Of a DNA stretch of 30,208 bases, positions 8,205 to 16,815 are shown one piece after another. The stretch is taken from NCBI GenBank assembly GCA_905215855.1, contig CAJMRT010000025.1, positions 1 to 30,208 on the forward strand, read 5' to 3'. Source of the DNA: an uncultured bacterium. GTDB taxonomy: Bacteria > Bacillota > Clostridia > Oscillospirales > Acutalibacteraceae. How positions within the stretch are numbered: the stretch's first letter is position 1; the number at the start of each line of letters is the position of its first letter. The translations under genes were made by a program, and so were the position numbers. The notes beneath the pieces are model-generated. The model did not search any database, was not told where the DNA came from, and was given only the letters and a program-made list of their open reading frames with translations.

Positions 8205-8867
8205 TTACTGAACCGTTGCTTTTTTCTTCTTTGTAAGAAGGGCATCGAGGCTGTTGATAAGTCTTGAAAGCGGCTTGTAGATTATGAAAACAACTACCGA
8301 AATGATGAGTCCCTTAATGATATTGAATGGACCTACGCAGTACAGGCAGAATGTAAATGTGCCGTCAATTGCAGGGAAAATTGCCTGTCCCATTTTGATA
8401 ATTTCTGTAAGCGGCATAAATGACGAGTAGAGCGGAACAAGCACGAATGTGTTGAGAACCACACCGATAGCCGCCATTGCAACCGTACCCGTAAGCATTC
8501 CGACAATCGCACCGACTCTTGTTTTTTTGTACTTGTAGATGAAACCTGCCGGCAGAATAAACGAACAGCCGATGAGGAAGTTTGCAAGCTCCCCTACTCC
8601 GCCTGTGCTTGTGCCTTTGATAAGAAACTTAACGAGAATTTTTACAAATTCAATTACTACACCGGCAATCGGCCCCATGCTGAATGTTCCGACAAGAACG
8701 GGAACTTCGGAAAAATCGAACTCATAGAATGAAGGTGCGATGAATCCGAGAGGAAATTCAAAGAACATAAGAACTGCCGAAAGCGCCGCAAGCATTGCGG
8801 TTACGGCAAGCTTTGTTGTCTTTGCCGTGTTGTCTGAATTGATTGTTTTTACTTTTGATTTTGTCAT
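8205..8867 (-). CDS. ribU: Riboflavin ECF transporter S component RibU
   Basis: Membrane-embedded riboflavin-binding subunit of an ECF transporter. The 220-residue protein has about six membrane segments and RibU-type patterns: LMFFEFPLGFIAPSFYEFDFSEVPVLVG near the N terminus, then GPIAGVVIEFVKILVKFL and GGVGELANFLIG. A basic tail (KKKK) is predicted to be cytoplasmic. The start at 8867 follows AGGAGTG at 8874-8880. The same frame is open to 9062, but that part is riboswitch. The FMN riboswitch upstream confirms the flavin link. There is no clear terminator before the folT promoter, so some transcripts may run on through the THF riboswitch. Confidence 0.93.
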   Translation of the reverse strand: MTKSKVKTINSDNTAKTTKLAVTAMLAALSAVLMFFEFPLGFIAPSFYEFDFSEVPVLVGTFSMGPIAGVVIEFVKILVKFLIKGTSTGGVGELANFLIGCSFILPAGFIYKYKKTRVGAIVGMLTGTVAMAAIGVVLNTFVLVPLYSSFMPLTEIIKMGQAIFPAIDGTFTFCLYCVGPFNIIKGLIISVVVFIIYKPLSRLINSLDALLTKKKKATVQ

Positions 8868-8907
8868 TACGACCACTCCTGAAAAATTATTTCGAGTTGT
8901 CGGGAAA

Positions 8908-8939
8908 AGAAAAATCCCGCTACAAATGTAACGGGATTG
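8908..8939 (-). terminator. Riboswitch-controlled terminator before ribU
   Basis: On the minus strand AATCCCGTTACA pairs with TGTAGCGGGATT (12 bp, one G-U) and is followed by a T run. It lies between the FMN aptamer and the ribU ribosome binding site. Confidence 0.9.
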
Positions 8940-8978
8940 CGTACCAAAATAAAACAGACGAACCGCCTGTTCTGTCGC

Positions 8979-9093
8979 ATCTTCTCGTATCCGGACTATA
9001 ACCGTCGGTGTCTGAATTTCACAGACTCGGCAGGCTTGCACCTGTTCGTGGACTTTAACCACCGGTGGAGAATTTCACTCCGCCCCGAAGACA
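8979..9093 (-). ncRNA. FMN riboswitch (RFN element)
   Basis: The minus strand carries the canonical RFN pieces in order: TCTTCGGGGCGG, AGTGAAATTCTCCACCGG, TGGTTAAAGTCCACGA, a variable arm, GTGAAATTCAGACACCGAC, GGTTATAGTCCGGAT and closing GAGAAGA. It precedes ribU and is followed by an intrinsic terminator, so FMN is expected to switch transcription off. Confidence 0.96.
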
Positions 9094-9105
9094 ACTGTTG
9101 ATTAT

Positions 9106-9133
9106 ATTATATGCCGAATTTCGGATTTGTCAA
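9106..9133 (-). promoter_or_regulatory. Promoter of ribU
   Basis: On the minus strand TTGACA (9133-9128) is 16 bases from TATAAT (9111-9106), directly upstream of the FMN riboswitch. The -35 box overlaps the stop codon of the alkD-like gene. Confidence 0.85.
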
Positions 9134-9855
9134 TATCTCTTCAGTGTTTTGAGATATTTTTTCGTTTCATCGTCAATTCTGAAACTTTCAACGCATTTCC
9201 GAATCATTTTATTAAAGGTTGCGTTATCAAGCGAATTTGACTTTATGTACCGCATAGTCTGTTCTCTGCACTTTGCAAGTGCTGTTGCAACAAGCCATGC
9301 CCTTGCCATACTCACATAATAATGCGGATTTTTCGCATTGTCACAACATTCAAGCACCGTGTCTATGTACTCATCTTCAAGATAATAGTCGAGCATCAAC
9401 ACAAGACCTGCACGAATTATCCACGGATTGTCGCTTTTGGCGTATTCGCAAACATGAGGGAAAAATTCTGATTTGTACTTTTTCGTCTGCTTTAAATTTG
9501 CACAAAAGCCGTCGCAAACCGCCCAGCTGTCTATACGCTGTACAAAATCATCGCTGTACATCAAAAATTCTTCATAGCTTTCGGTTTTGAGCAAACCGAT
9601 TACAATACCTCGCATTGTTTTTTCTTCATAAGAATTATCGGTTGTCTGCTCTAAAAAACTGCGTCCGTTGCCCTTAGAAATTTCCTTGCCGAGCTTTCGC
9701 ATGACAGGCATTCTTACTCCGATAAAAAAGTCCTTGTCATTGTCGGGAATCAATGAGGAATGAAAGCTTCTGTACTTTTCATCGGCATATGAACGAAGTT
9801 CCTCTACAAAATCATCATAGTCATTTTTAGTCCAATTATCTCTTATAAGCTCCAT
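9130..9855 (-). CDS. DNA alkylation repair protein, AlkD-like
   Basis: This 241-residue protein is made of alpha-helical HEAT-like repeats typical of the AlkC/AlkD glycosylase family, which removes alkylated purines from DNA. The known AlkD active-site trio is present with the right spacing: Trp111 and Asp115 in SWAVCDGFC, and Arg148 in NPWIIRAG. Length is normal. The ATG at 9855 lies only 9 bases after the licD-family stop codon and has no strong ribosome binding site, so translation probably depends on the upstream gene. No terminator is visible after it; its stop codon runs into the ribU promoter. Many genomes carry this family as a housekeeping gene, so the link to the surface genes upstream may be positional only. 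Confidence 0.88.
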   Translation of the reverse strand: MELIRDNWTKNDYDDFVEELRSYADEKYRSFHSSLIPDNDKDFFIGVRMPVMRKLGKEISKGNGRSFLEQTTDNSYEEKTMRGIVIGLLKTESYEEFLMYSDDFVQRIDSWAVCDGFCANLKQTKKYKSEFFPHVCEYAKSDNPWIIRAGLVLMLDYYLEDEYIDTVLECCDNAKNPHYYVSMARAWLVATALAKCREQTMRYIKSNSLDNATFNKMIRKCVESFRIDDETKKYLKTLKRY

Positions 9856-9864
9856 AATGTACCG

Positions 9865-10740
9865 TTATTTTTGCTCATTCTTTCTTTTGCTGTCATAAAT
9901 TTCACACGGTGAGTTCAGGTCAAGATATGCAATATCGTGGTGTGGCACTCTGTCCTCAACCGGCGGAAGCTGCATATAATCACCGAAAACCATTCTGAGA
10001 TACTCGTCATAGCCCGACATACACGGCATTTTTATGCCCTCAAATGTGACATAATCAACGCCCGAATAAATGTGCTTCGGGTACTCAATTTTCATCCAAT
10101 GAGGGCCTGAACAAAGCTCCGTTACACACTTGTTTTTATCAAGCCTGTACTTAACCATATGCTTTTCGGCAGTTCTCCAAATCTTTTCACGGAGCTTTTT
10201 TCCTCTGAAAATTGAAAGCAAAACCTTACTGCCTGCCCCCACAATTCCGCCGTGCTTTTCGGGAACAACCTGAGCCAAAAACAGCGAATAAAGCATTGTC
10301 CACACATACTGCATTTTGCGTGCAAAACGGCTGTCGGGACAAACATCAAGCGGAAATACATCAAGCACAAGTCCGTGCGGAATATCAACCTCGGTCTGAT
10401 TTGTCTTGACCATAGTGTAATTTGTGTCGGTTACAGTCATAAAAATATTGCCCGTGAACATATCCCTGTCGGTTTTGAGAAGTCGAAATCTTCCGTCTGC
10501 GCCCTGCTCGTGCCACAGCCTGTACAGCTTTTCATAGTCATCTCGTGGGAGCATAACATCAACATCATCATCCCACGGAACAAATCCGCCGTTTCTGAGC
10601 GCACCGATTAACGCACCGCCGATGAGATAGAATGTGAGATTGTTCTTTTCGCAAAAGTCCCTGAAATACACGAGCATATCAAGCTGTTTAAGCTGTAACT
10701 CACGCAAAAGTTCGGGAGTAAGTTCTACTTTTTCAGTCAT
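9865..10740 (-). CDS. LicD family phosphotransferase-like protein
   Basis: The 291-residue protein carries the LicD nucleotidyltransferase-fold signature: a helix-rich start, then LIGGALIGALRNGGFVPWDDDVD with Gly41-Gly42 and the acidic cluster Asp57-59 and Asp61, followed by PRDDYEKL. Characterised LicD proteins attach phosphocholine to teichoic acid or other glycans; the phospho-group used here is unknown. The start at 10740 follows GGAGATACTT. The upstream glycosyltransferase gene ends 49 bases before, with a GC-rich palindrome in the gap. Neighbouring GT2 and YfhO genes support a role in modifying a surface glycan. Confidence 0.88.
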   Translation of the reverse strand: MTEKVELTPELLRELQLKQLDMLVYFRDFCEKNNLTFYLIGGALIGALRNGGFVPWDDDVDVMLPRDDYEKLYRLWHEQGADGRFRLLKTDRDMFTGNIFMTVTDTNYTMVKTNQTEVDIPHGLVLDVFPLDVCPDSRFARKMQYVWTMLYSLFLAQVVPEKHGGIVGAGSKVLLSIFRGKKLREKIWRTAEKHMVKYRLDKNKCVTELCSGPHWMKIEYPKHIYSGVDYVTFEGIKMPCMSGYDEYLRMVFGDYMQLPPVEDRVPHHDIAYLDLNSPCEIYDSKRKNEQK

Positions 10741-10765
10741 AAGTATCTCCGTAAATATCAAATAC

Positions 10766-10784
10766 GGGCGGAGATTATCCGCCC
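10766..10784. repeat. GC-rich intergenic palindrome, copy 2
   Basis: GGGCGGA-gatta-TCCGCCC is a perfect 7-bp inverted repeat. It lies between two genes of the same minus-strand cluster, so it would be present in their transcript. There is no T run, so it is unlikely to act as a terminator. Confidence 0.75.
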
Positions 10785-10789
10785 AAAAA

Positions 10790-11869
10790 TTATTTGTATG
10801 AATGACCGGGAAGTGTGTTTTCCCTGATTTTTCTTTTTACCTTTTCAATGTGTTCTTTCGCACCGCTGTTTTTGATTTTCTTTCGCCATGACGGAATCTG
10901 AATCAAGCCTACAATCGTACCTATTCCGTAGGCAACATGGAGCAACGGAAAAATGAATGGCAAAAACACAAACTGAGGCTGAACATTTTTCATTGTGCAA
11001 CATCCGACAGCGTTTACAATATCAAACATTCCGTAGATTATCAAAAGAATGTACAAAAAAAGCGGAAGTCCGAGAAGTGCAAGCACGGAACAGCCGAGAA
11101 GTGCCATTACAAAAAGAAACGGTGCAAAGTGAAAGTACGAAAGACAACCGGGACATTCCGAGAGTGTAAGTCCTATCCACCGTCCGTTTGAATACTTCTG
11201 CCTTATCATTCCGTGAAGGTCGTTTCGTGAATGCTGATACGAAATAATATCGGGGCAACAGCACATCTTGTAGCCCGCCATTCTAATGCGGTAGTGAAAT
11301 TCATTATCCTCGGTTCTGCCGAGGTTTTCGTTAAAACCGCCGACCTTTGCAATAACCTCTCTGCGGTAAGCCGCATGAAAAAGGCTGTCAAGATATTCCT
11401 TTTGCGCAAGTGGCCGTCTGTATGACGCAACCGAACTGCCGAACAGAGAATCCTCAGCCGCAAGCAAGGTAAGCTTCCAGCTTGAAACATTTGATGTAAT
11501 GTTAGGTCTGCCGCCGCCTACTACATTTTCTCCCTGCTTAATATTATAAACATTTCGTGAAACAAAATTTCTCGGAATTCTTGCGTGAGCGTCAACTCTT
11601 ATGATAACATCTCCCTTTGCGGTCATCAGAGCGGCATTCCATGAGGTTGCCTGATTACGCTTTACGCATTGAACAACGGACACATTCCAAAAGCCGTAGT
11701 CGGCATCTCTGAATTTTTCCATTTTTTCCTTAGTATCATCGGTTGACATACTGTCAACAAAAACCACTTCAATTTTATCGTGCGGATAATCCTGAAGTGC
11801 AATATCTCTGAAAAGTCCGCTGAGCGCGTTTGACTCGTTATAAGCTATCATACAAAGTGAAACTAACAT
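10790..11869 (-). CDS. Glycosyltransferase family 2, ExoA-like, membrane-anchored
   Basis: The 359-residue protein begins with a GT-A domain (about 1-235). LCMIAYNESNAL and VVFVDSMSTDDT are the nucleotide-binding segments, IIRVDAHARIP contains the metal-binding DAH, and GRTEDNEFHYRIR is the acceptor-side ED motif. About three membrane helices follow (about 240-325), then a basic tail. This architecture is that of succinoglycan ExoA-type transferases that add a sugar to a lipid-linked glycan on the cytoplasmic face. The donor and acceptor are unknown. The start overlaps the end of the upstream gene by 7 bases (ATGTTAG), with AAGG 7 bases upstream. Confidence 0.9.
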   Translation of the reverse strand: MLVSLCMIAYNESNALSGLFRDIALQDYPHDKIEVVFVDSMSTDDTKEKMEKFRDADYGFWNVSVVQCVKRNQATSWNAALMTAKGDVIIRVDAHARIPRNFVSRNVYNIKQGENVVGGGRPNITSNVSSWKLTLLAAEDSLFGSSVASYRRPLAQKEYLDSLFHAAYRREVIAKVGGFNENLGRTEDNEFHYRIRMAGYKMCCCPDIISYQHSRNDLHGMIRQKYSNGRWIGLTLSECPGCLSYFHFAPFLFVMALLGCSVLALLGLPLFLYILLIIYGMFDIVNAVGCCTMKNVQPQFVFLPFIFPLLHVAYGIGTIVGLIQIPSWRKKIKNSGAKEHIEKVKRKIRENTLPGHSYK

Positions 11870-12651
11870 ATAATATCCTTGCTCCCTTCAAGCTCTAACA
11901 GCCATTTTGCAGACATTGCAGAGGCTGTCAGAAAATAAGGCACGGCATAAAGTGCAGGAACAACAAAAAAGCACAGAGCCGCCCAACCGATAAAGCCGAC
12001 AAACAGCTTTACGGTTGACATAAAATTCTTTATTGAAAAAGCCATCATTCTCGGAAGATAAACACCGAGGGGCAAATTTTCGTTAAAGCCGTAAGCCAAA
12101 AATGTGTAATGAACAAATATAATATAGCAAACCACCGTGAATACGGCACTGACAATCCAAGCCACAACAAGCAGAATCGCCATAACAGCCGTGAGTGACG
12201 GTGAGTTTTCAACTATCTGCGTTGAAACTGAGTTAAGGTAATTAAAAACATTAGCAAAACCGCTTATGATAAAAAACAATCCGAGCGAAATAACATCAAG
12301 AATAATTGATTTAAAAAATCTTTTCGGCTTTTTATAGTAGTAAAACACATCAAGCGGACTGCACTCTCTGCCCCTGACTACATTGCACACAGTTCTGTAG
12401 ACTCCGTTGACAAGCGGTAAAATTACAACTACAAAGGCAAACAAAACAAGTCCGAAAACCGTCATAAGGATTCTCTGTGACTGACTCGGATTTTCTACGC
12501 CATACATTCCAGAAGCTGACATTGCAAGGCTGAAAGCGAACAGCCCTGTCAAAAATGCAAGCAGGGTCACCATAATTTGTGAAATAACTACCGACCAATT
12601 TCCCTCAAGAACCGCTTTTGCCTGTTTTCTAACAGTTTTTTCAGTATTCAT
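11863..12651 (-). CDS. Polytopic membrane protein, DUF975-like
   Basis: I do not recognise a specific function. The protein (262 residues from the ATG at 12651) has about five to six hydrophobic segments. It begins with a charged helix containing KQAKAVLEGNW, and has a soluble stretch RTVCNVVRGRECSPLDVFYYYKKPKRFFKS between helices. This pattern, including the short basic start, resembles the DUF975 membrane family, but I place it there only tentatively. An alternative in-frame ATG lies two codons upstream; the one chosen has AAGGG at a suitable distance. It lies between a dipeptidase gene (42-base gap) and the overlapping GT2 gene, so it is co-transcribed with surface-glycan genes. Confidence 0.75.
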   Translation of the reverse strand: MNTEKTVRKQAKAVLEGNWSVVISQIMVTLLAFLTGLFAFSLAMSASGMYGVENPSQSQRILMTVFGLVLFAFVVVILPLVNGVYRTVCNVVRGRECSPLDVFYYYKKPKRFFKSIILDVISLGLFFIISGFANVFNYLNSVSTQIVENSPSLTAVMAILLVVAWIVSAVFTVVCYIIFVHYTFLAYGFNENLPLGVYLPRMMAFSIKNFMSTVKLFVGFIGWAALCFFVVPALYAVPYFLTASAMSAKWLLELEGSKDIIC

Positions 12652-12693
12652 TAGCATTCCCTTTTCATCTGAATTTGTTCATAACAAAACGCA

Positions 12694-14055
12694 TTATTCT
12701 CCGTCGGTAAACATTCTGTACATTGCCTCAAGGCAAATCTGAGCGTGTTTAAAGAAGTTCTCCTTATCCATACTTTCGTCTGCATTGTGCATACGAACAT
12801 CATCGTTTTTGAATGCAGGACCGAATGCAACACCGTTACCTCCGAGCATTCTTGCGTATGTTCCGCCGCCTGTTGAATAAAGCCCAGCCTTTTCGCCTGT
12901 TACGCTTTCGTAAGCGTCCGAGAGCAGCTTTACAAGCTCACTGTCCTTATCGGCATAAAGCGGTTCTTCGTGATTGAGAACAGTAACCTTGAGGTCGCTG
13001 ATTTTTGCAACCTTTTTAAACTGTTTGAGGACTCTGTTTACGCTAACGGTAACAGGGTAACGAATATCGAACACAGCCTTTGCGGTCTGTCCCTCAATGT
13101 TCACGCTGCTGAGGTTTACGGTGAGCGAGCCCGAAACAGCGTCGCTCATTTTAAGGCCGAGTGATCTGCCGTTTGTTTCCTTGTTGATTGCGTAGTCAAT
13201 AAATGAACAGATTGAACCTGTTTCTCTTGTTGTGTAAACATTTGAGATAAGGTCAACAAGTGCCGCTGCGGCATTGTAGCCCTTGTCCGGTTCACAAGCG
13301 TGAGCCGCTTTGCCTCGGCTGATTATCATAAGACCGTCAATAGTGTAATTAAATTCAAAATCACCGTCACTTGCGTCTGCAAGTCGCATGAGAGTCTGCT
13401 CGTCATAGTCTGACGAATCAAGCATTACATATGCTCTGTCGGGAACTGCATTAACTGCTCTGCCTGCATGGAACTGGCTGAGTGTTGTTGCATTGTTTAA
13501 AAGTGTGCTGACTTCAAGCTGAAGAATTCCCTTTTCGGCAAAACAAATGCCGTAGTCGCTGTCGGGAGTGAAAGCCATATCGGGAAGAGGATTTTTCTTG
13601 AAATAATTTTCCATATCCTCCATACCCGTTTCTTCACCCGTGCCGTAAATAGCACGCAGAGTGTTCACGCCCTTTACACCGCTGTCCTTGATTGCTTTCA
13701 AACAATAGAGCGTAACAAGAGCCGCACCCTTGTCGTCTGCAATTCCTCTGCCGTAAAGTCTGCCGTCCTTTTCGGTAAGCGCATACGGCGGAACGCTCCA
13801 GCTGTTTCCCGCAGGAACAACATCAAGGTGAGTAAGCACACCGCAAAGCTTTCCGCTGTCACCGAGTGTAATGTGACCGCTCTTGTCGGTCGTTTTCTCC
13901 CCTGTCAGTCCAAAATCATTTGCTCTTTTAAGAATAAAATCCAAGGCTTTGTCGCACTCATCATTCTTTTCACCGTCAACCGATTCAAAAGAGAGAAGTG
14001 TGTCAAGGTCCTTTAAAAGCTCGTCTTTGTAGTCGAGTATCTTGTTTCCAAACAT
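12694..14055 (-). CDS. pepV: M20 family dipeptidase, PepV/Sapep type
   Basis: The 453-residue metallopeptidase of the M20 family should cleave dipeptides, with an N-terminal specificity typical of PepV (cytosolic, zinc or manganese dependent). Metal-site motifs are visible: THLDVVP (His76, Asp78), GRGIADDKG (Asp107/108), GTGEETG (catalytic Glu141 and ligand Glu142), a following PDSDYG, and a late histidine in RMHNADESM. The long lid domain insertion is present, matching the usual length of about 450-470. GGAGG stands 8 bases before the ATG. It is 39 bases after the yfhO stop. It may recycle peptides for cell-wall or nitrogen metabolism, but no specific link to its neighbours is shown. Confidence 0.92.
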   Translation of the reverse strand: MFGNKILDYKDELLKDLDTLLSFESVDGEKNDECDKALDFILKRANDFGLTGEKTTDKSGHITLGDSGKLCGVLTHLDVVPAGNSWSVPPYALTEKDGRLYGRGIADDKGAALVTLYCLKAIKDSGVKGVNTLRAIYGTGEETGMEDMENYFKKNPLPDMAFTPDSDYGICFAEKGILQLEVSTLLNNATTLSQFHAGRAVNAVPDRAYVMLDSSDYDEQTLMRLADASDGDFEFNYTIDGLMIISRGKAAHACEPDKGYNAAAALVDLISNVYTTRETGSICSFIDYAINKETNGRSLGLKMSDAVSGSLTVNLSSVNIEGQTAKAVFDIRYPVTVSVNRVLKQFKKVAKISDLKVTVLNHEEPLYADKDSELVKLLSDAYESVTGEKAGLYSTGGGTYARMLGGNGVAFGPAFKNDDVRMHNADESMDKENFFKHAQICLEAMYRMFTDGE

Positions 14056-14094
14056 AATAAATACCTCCGTACTTAAATGCTGATTGTATCTGTA

Positions 14095-16554
14095 TCAGTT
14101 TTTATTTTTTCTTTTTTTCACTGTTTTAACGGTCACAATAACCGCACAGTAGATTAAAAATGCTCCGAATGCACAAAGGCTGATTTTAACACCTGTTGAA
14201 AATCCGGGTGTTTCGTATGTAAACACAACATCACACTTTTCACCCTTTGGAATTTTAACAGTCATAAAGCCGTAGTCAACTTTTTCAACATCAACAGCCT
14301 TGCCGTTTACGGTTGCTGTAAAGCCATCGCTGTACGGAACGCTGAAGAACAGCAGGTTATCATCGCCCTTTGTGTTGTCATACACTGCCTTAAAGCCGTT
14401 ATCGGTATATTCAAAAGATGAACAGCTGTTATATGCCCTTTGAGTACAAGCCTTTTTATACTCGGAATTATCATAGCTGAAAGTTTCCGTAATGCTGTCG
14501 TAGTATTCGGGATGCTTGCCGTACAACAGCTTGTACTTTTCATCGCTGTAGCCTGTAATTGAGGAATATTTTTTCATTAAATCACGGGGAAGCACCATTG
14601 CATAGAGCAAAGCCTCCGACTTGTGAACCGATGAAATTAGGTCAAACTCCTCTTCGGTAATAAATTTATCAAAGGTATATCCCATCGGAATGTAGTACTC
14701 ATTGCGGTAAATATCAAAACGATTCTGCGTTCTGAGGTACTTCCAACCCGGCATTTTTGTGTTGCCGTCCTCATCAATGAATGAATTTGTACTTCCCGAC
14801 TTGCCGTCACCACGGTAGTCAAAAAGATATTTACAGCTCAAAAACGGACGCAGTCCGTACACATCGAGGTCGGGTCTTGAGGCAACATCTCTTGTTATTC
14901 CGAGTGCATCGTAAAACTGCATTATTGAGGTTGAAACAGAACTCTGAAAACAGTTTATGCTCGGAATCTGCCAGAACATCGCCGTGTTGTCAACACATTC
15001 ATAAAAATCACTGCGAACATCGTCAATATCGGCAATCGTTATGCCGTCACGCCTGTTTATAATATCCTCTTTAATAGTCTTTGTACTGCTGCTTGAAAGG
15101 TAGCCTGTAGCGATTATAAAATATGAAGTAAACAGCGAAACGCTGAGAACGCCGACTGTAAGCATAACAGTAAATTTCTTTTTGTTTCGTCTGAATTTTT
15201 TAATAATGAGAAGAAACGCAAGCAGGCTTAACAGTGCCATAAGCACATAGAGCCAGTAGCGTTCAAAGGTTGCCTGAGCACCGATTACAGTGTTCTCAAT
15301 TTCACCACTTGTATCATCTGTGTAGCTGACAGGCATAAGACCTATCAGCAGAGCCGCACCGACAGTAATTCCTGCCGACCAGCGAATAGCCTTGTTCCAA
15401 TCGGTTTTTCTGTTTTCAAAAGCTTTGATTGTTGCAAGAACAAGCATAAGCACGCCCATATAGAACCATCTTGCGTAGTAAATTGAGCTGTTCATCATCT
15501 GGAACATACTGTTCAAAACAGGCACACACGCAAAAACTGCAAGCACCGCAAGAATCTTTTTGAGCCAACTTTTTTGGCAAACCTGAAAATATGCGATAAC
15601 TCCCGTCATTCCGACAAGCGGCAACCATGCCGCAACTGATGCCCATTTACAGTTTGAGCCCGGTGTAAACACAGGGAAAGCAGGCATATCTGCAGGGAAA
15701 AACAAGCTTAAAATTATGAGCCAGTACTTTTGCGGCTGACTGTACACAATCGAATCCCAACCGTTCGGAAGTTCCGAAAGTCTTGGATTGCCCATAAGTC
15801 CGAGGACTGACGGCAACAATATGAATGCCGTTGCAACAAAACCTATGATAACCTCAAGCGCAAGCAAGAGGAAATTTTTAATTTTGAATTTGTAGGTTTT
15901 GGTCAGCGTAATCATAAGAAAGTAGATGATTACAAACAGAACCTGTCCCACAAAGAAATAGTAATTCACTACGCAAGCAGAGAATACCGCAAGAGCAAAC
16001 ACCGTTCTTTTTCCGTCATAGATGAATGCGTCAAGTGCCGCAAGCAAGAGCGGAAACATTATCATCGGCTCGTGAAAATGGAAAAAGAACACATTGTAAA
16101 TTGAAAATCCCGAAAATGCGTAAAGCAAGCCGCCAACAAGTGCAAAGTTCTTGTTAGTCACATATCTTTTCAGATAGAGATATGCCGAAAGTGACGCACA
16201 ACCGAATTTTAAAATCAGCAACGGACCGATAAGATAAGGCACCGCCTCACTGGGGAACGGAATTGTCAGCCAAAAGAACGGACTGCCCAAAAGGTAAAAA
16301 CTGAAACTTGAAAGCATATCCGAACCGAGGTCAACATTGTTCATCCAACCAAGATTACCGATGCGAACGGTATCGTGAACAAGCTGATAAAACGGAATTT
16401 CCTGAACATTGAAATCGCCGTAATAATAGAACACACCACCGCCCATAATGATGAACGGAAGAAAAAGTGCGGTTGCCGTTATGATTGATATAAGAAACAC
16501 ACGCAAGCCGAATAACTTTTGTGTGGGATATTTTTGCAAAATTCTGCTCGGCAT
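14095..16554 (-). CDS. YfhO family membrane glycosyltransferase-like protein
   Basis: The 819-residue protein has about a dozen membrane helices (roughly 15-500) with the GT-C-like YfhO pattern. An extracytoplasmic loop near the N terminus reads GDFNVQEIPFYQLVHD and contains LGSDMLSSFSFYLLGSP. An extracytoplasmic domain follows (about 520-780) with TVNGKAVDVEKVDYGFMTVKIPKG, and then a final helix and basic tail. Characterised YfhO homologues, such as those acting on lipoteichoic acid in Bacillus and Listeria, transfer sugars from a lipid carrier to surface polymers. The start at 16554 follows GGAGG; an ATG four codons upstream in the same frame lies before this site. It is the first gene of the minus-strand cluster. 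Confidence 0.9.
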   Translation of the reverse strand: MPSRILQKYPTQKLFGLRVFLISIITATALFLPFIIMGGGVFYYYGDFNVQEIPFYQLVHDTVRIGNLGWMNNVDLGSDMLSSFSFYLLGSPFFWLTIPFPSEAVPYLIGPLLILKFGCASLSAYLYLKRYVTNKNFALVGGLLYAFSGFSIYNVFFFHFHEPMIMFPLLLAALDAFIYDGKRTVFALAVFSACVVNYYFFVGQVLFVIIYFLMITLTKTYKFKIKNFLLLALEVIIGFVATAFILLPSVLGLMGNPRLSELPNGWDSIVYSQPQKYWLIILSLFFPADMPAFPVFTPGSNCKWASVAAWLPLVGMTGVIAYFQVCQKSWLKKILAVLAVFACVPVLNSMFQMMNSSIYYARWFYMGVLMLVLATIKAFENRKTDWNKAIRWSAGITVGAALLIGLMPVSYTDDTSGEIENTVIGAQATFERYWLYVLMALLSLLAFLLIIKKFRRNKKKFTVMLTVGVLSVSLFTSYFIIATGYLSSSSTKTIKEDIINRRDGITIADIDDVRSDFYECVDNTAMFWQIPSINCFQSSVSTSIMQFYDALGITRDVASRPDLDVYGLRPFLSCKYLFDYRGDGKSGSTNSFIDEDGNTKMPGWKYLRTQNRFDIYRNEYYIPMGYTFDKFITEEEFDLISSVHKSEALLYAMVLPRDLMKKYSSITGYSDEKYKLLYGKHPEYYDSITETFSYDNSEYKKACTQRAYNSCSSFEYTDNGFKAVYDNTKGDDNLLFFSVPYSDGFTATVNGKAVDVEKVDYGFMTVKIPKGEKCDVVFTYETPGFSTGVKISLCAFGAFLIYCAVIVTVKTVKKRKNKN

Positions 16555-16815
16555 AAAATCCTCCACGGAGCAAAAAGTCGGAAAAAATCTTGTTTTTTCG
16601 ATAATTTCTTTACTTTTAAATTATGAATAGTATAATCAGTAATATAAATGTCTTTCACCGTCATTTATTCAAAAGACACCTGCATAATAGATTTAAATCG
16701 GAGCAACGCTCTGCTTTGCTTACAAGGAGCAGAGGATACTCACACTCATATTACATTATAACATAGCACAATACAAATTGCACTAATTTTTAGCAAAAAA
16801 CAGGAGAAACTACAG
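16555..16815. other. Divergent intergenic region between yfhO and the HD-domain gene
   Basis: It should hold both divergent promoters, but no hexamer pair is convincing. The one distinct structure is a 7-bp inverted repeat, CTCTGCT (16709-16715) with AGCAGAG (16728-16734), loop of 12 bases and no T run. No ORF or tRNA is seen. Confidence 0.6.

Noticed and set aside
7946..8245. N-terminal extension of the folT reading frame
   Set aside because: The frame is open but covers the THF aptamer and terminator. The internal ATG at 7945 has the AGGAGG site.
8868..9062. N-terminal extension of the ribU reading frame
   Set aside because: It covers the FMN riboswitch and terminator; the ATG at 8867 has AGGAGTG and gives a normal RibU length.
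9065..9319. Plus-strand open frame over the ribU promoter and the end of the alkD-like gene
   Set aside because: It is antisense to real coding and regulatory DNA and has no family resemblance or binding site.
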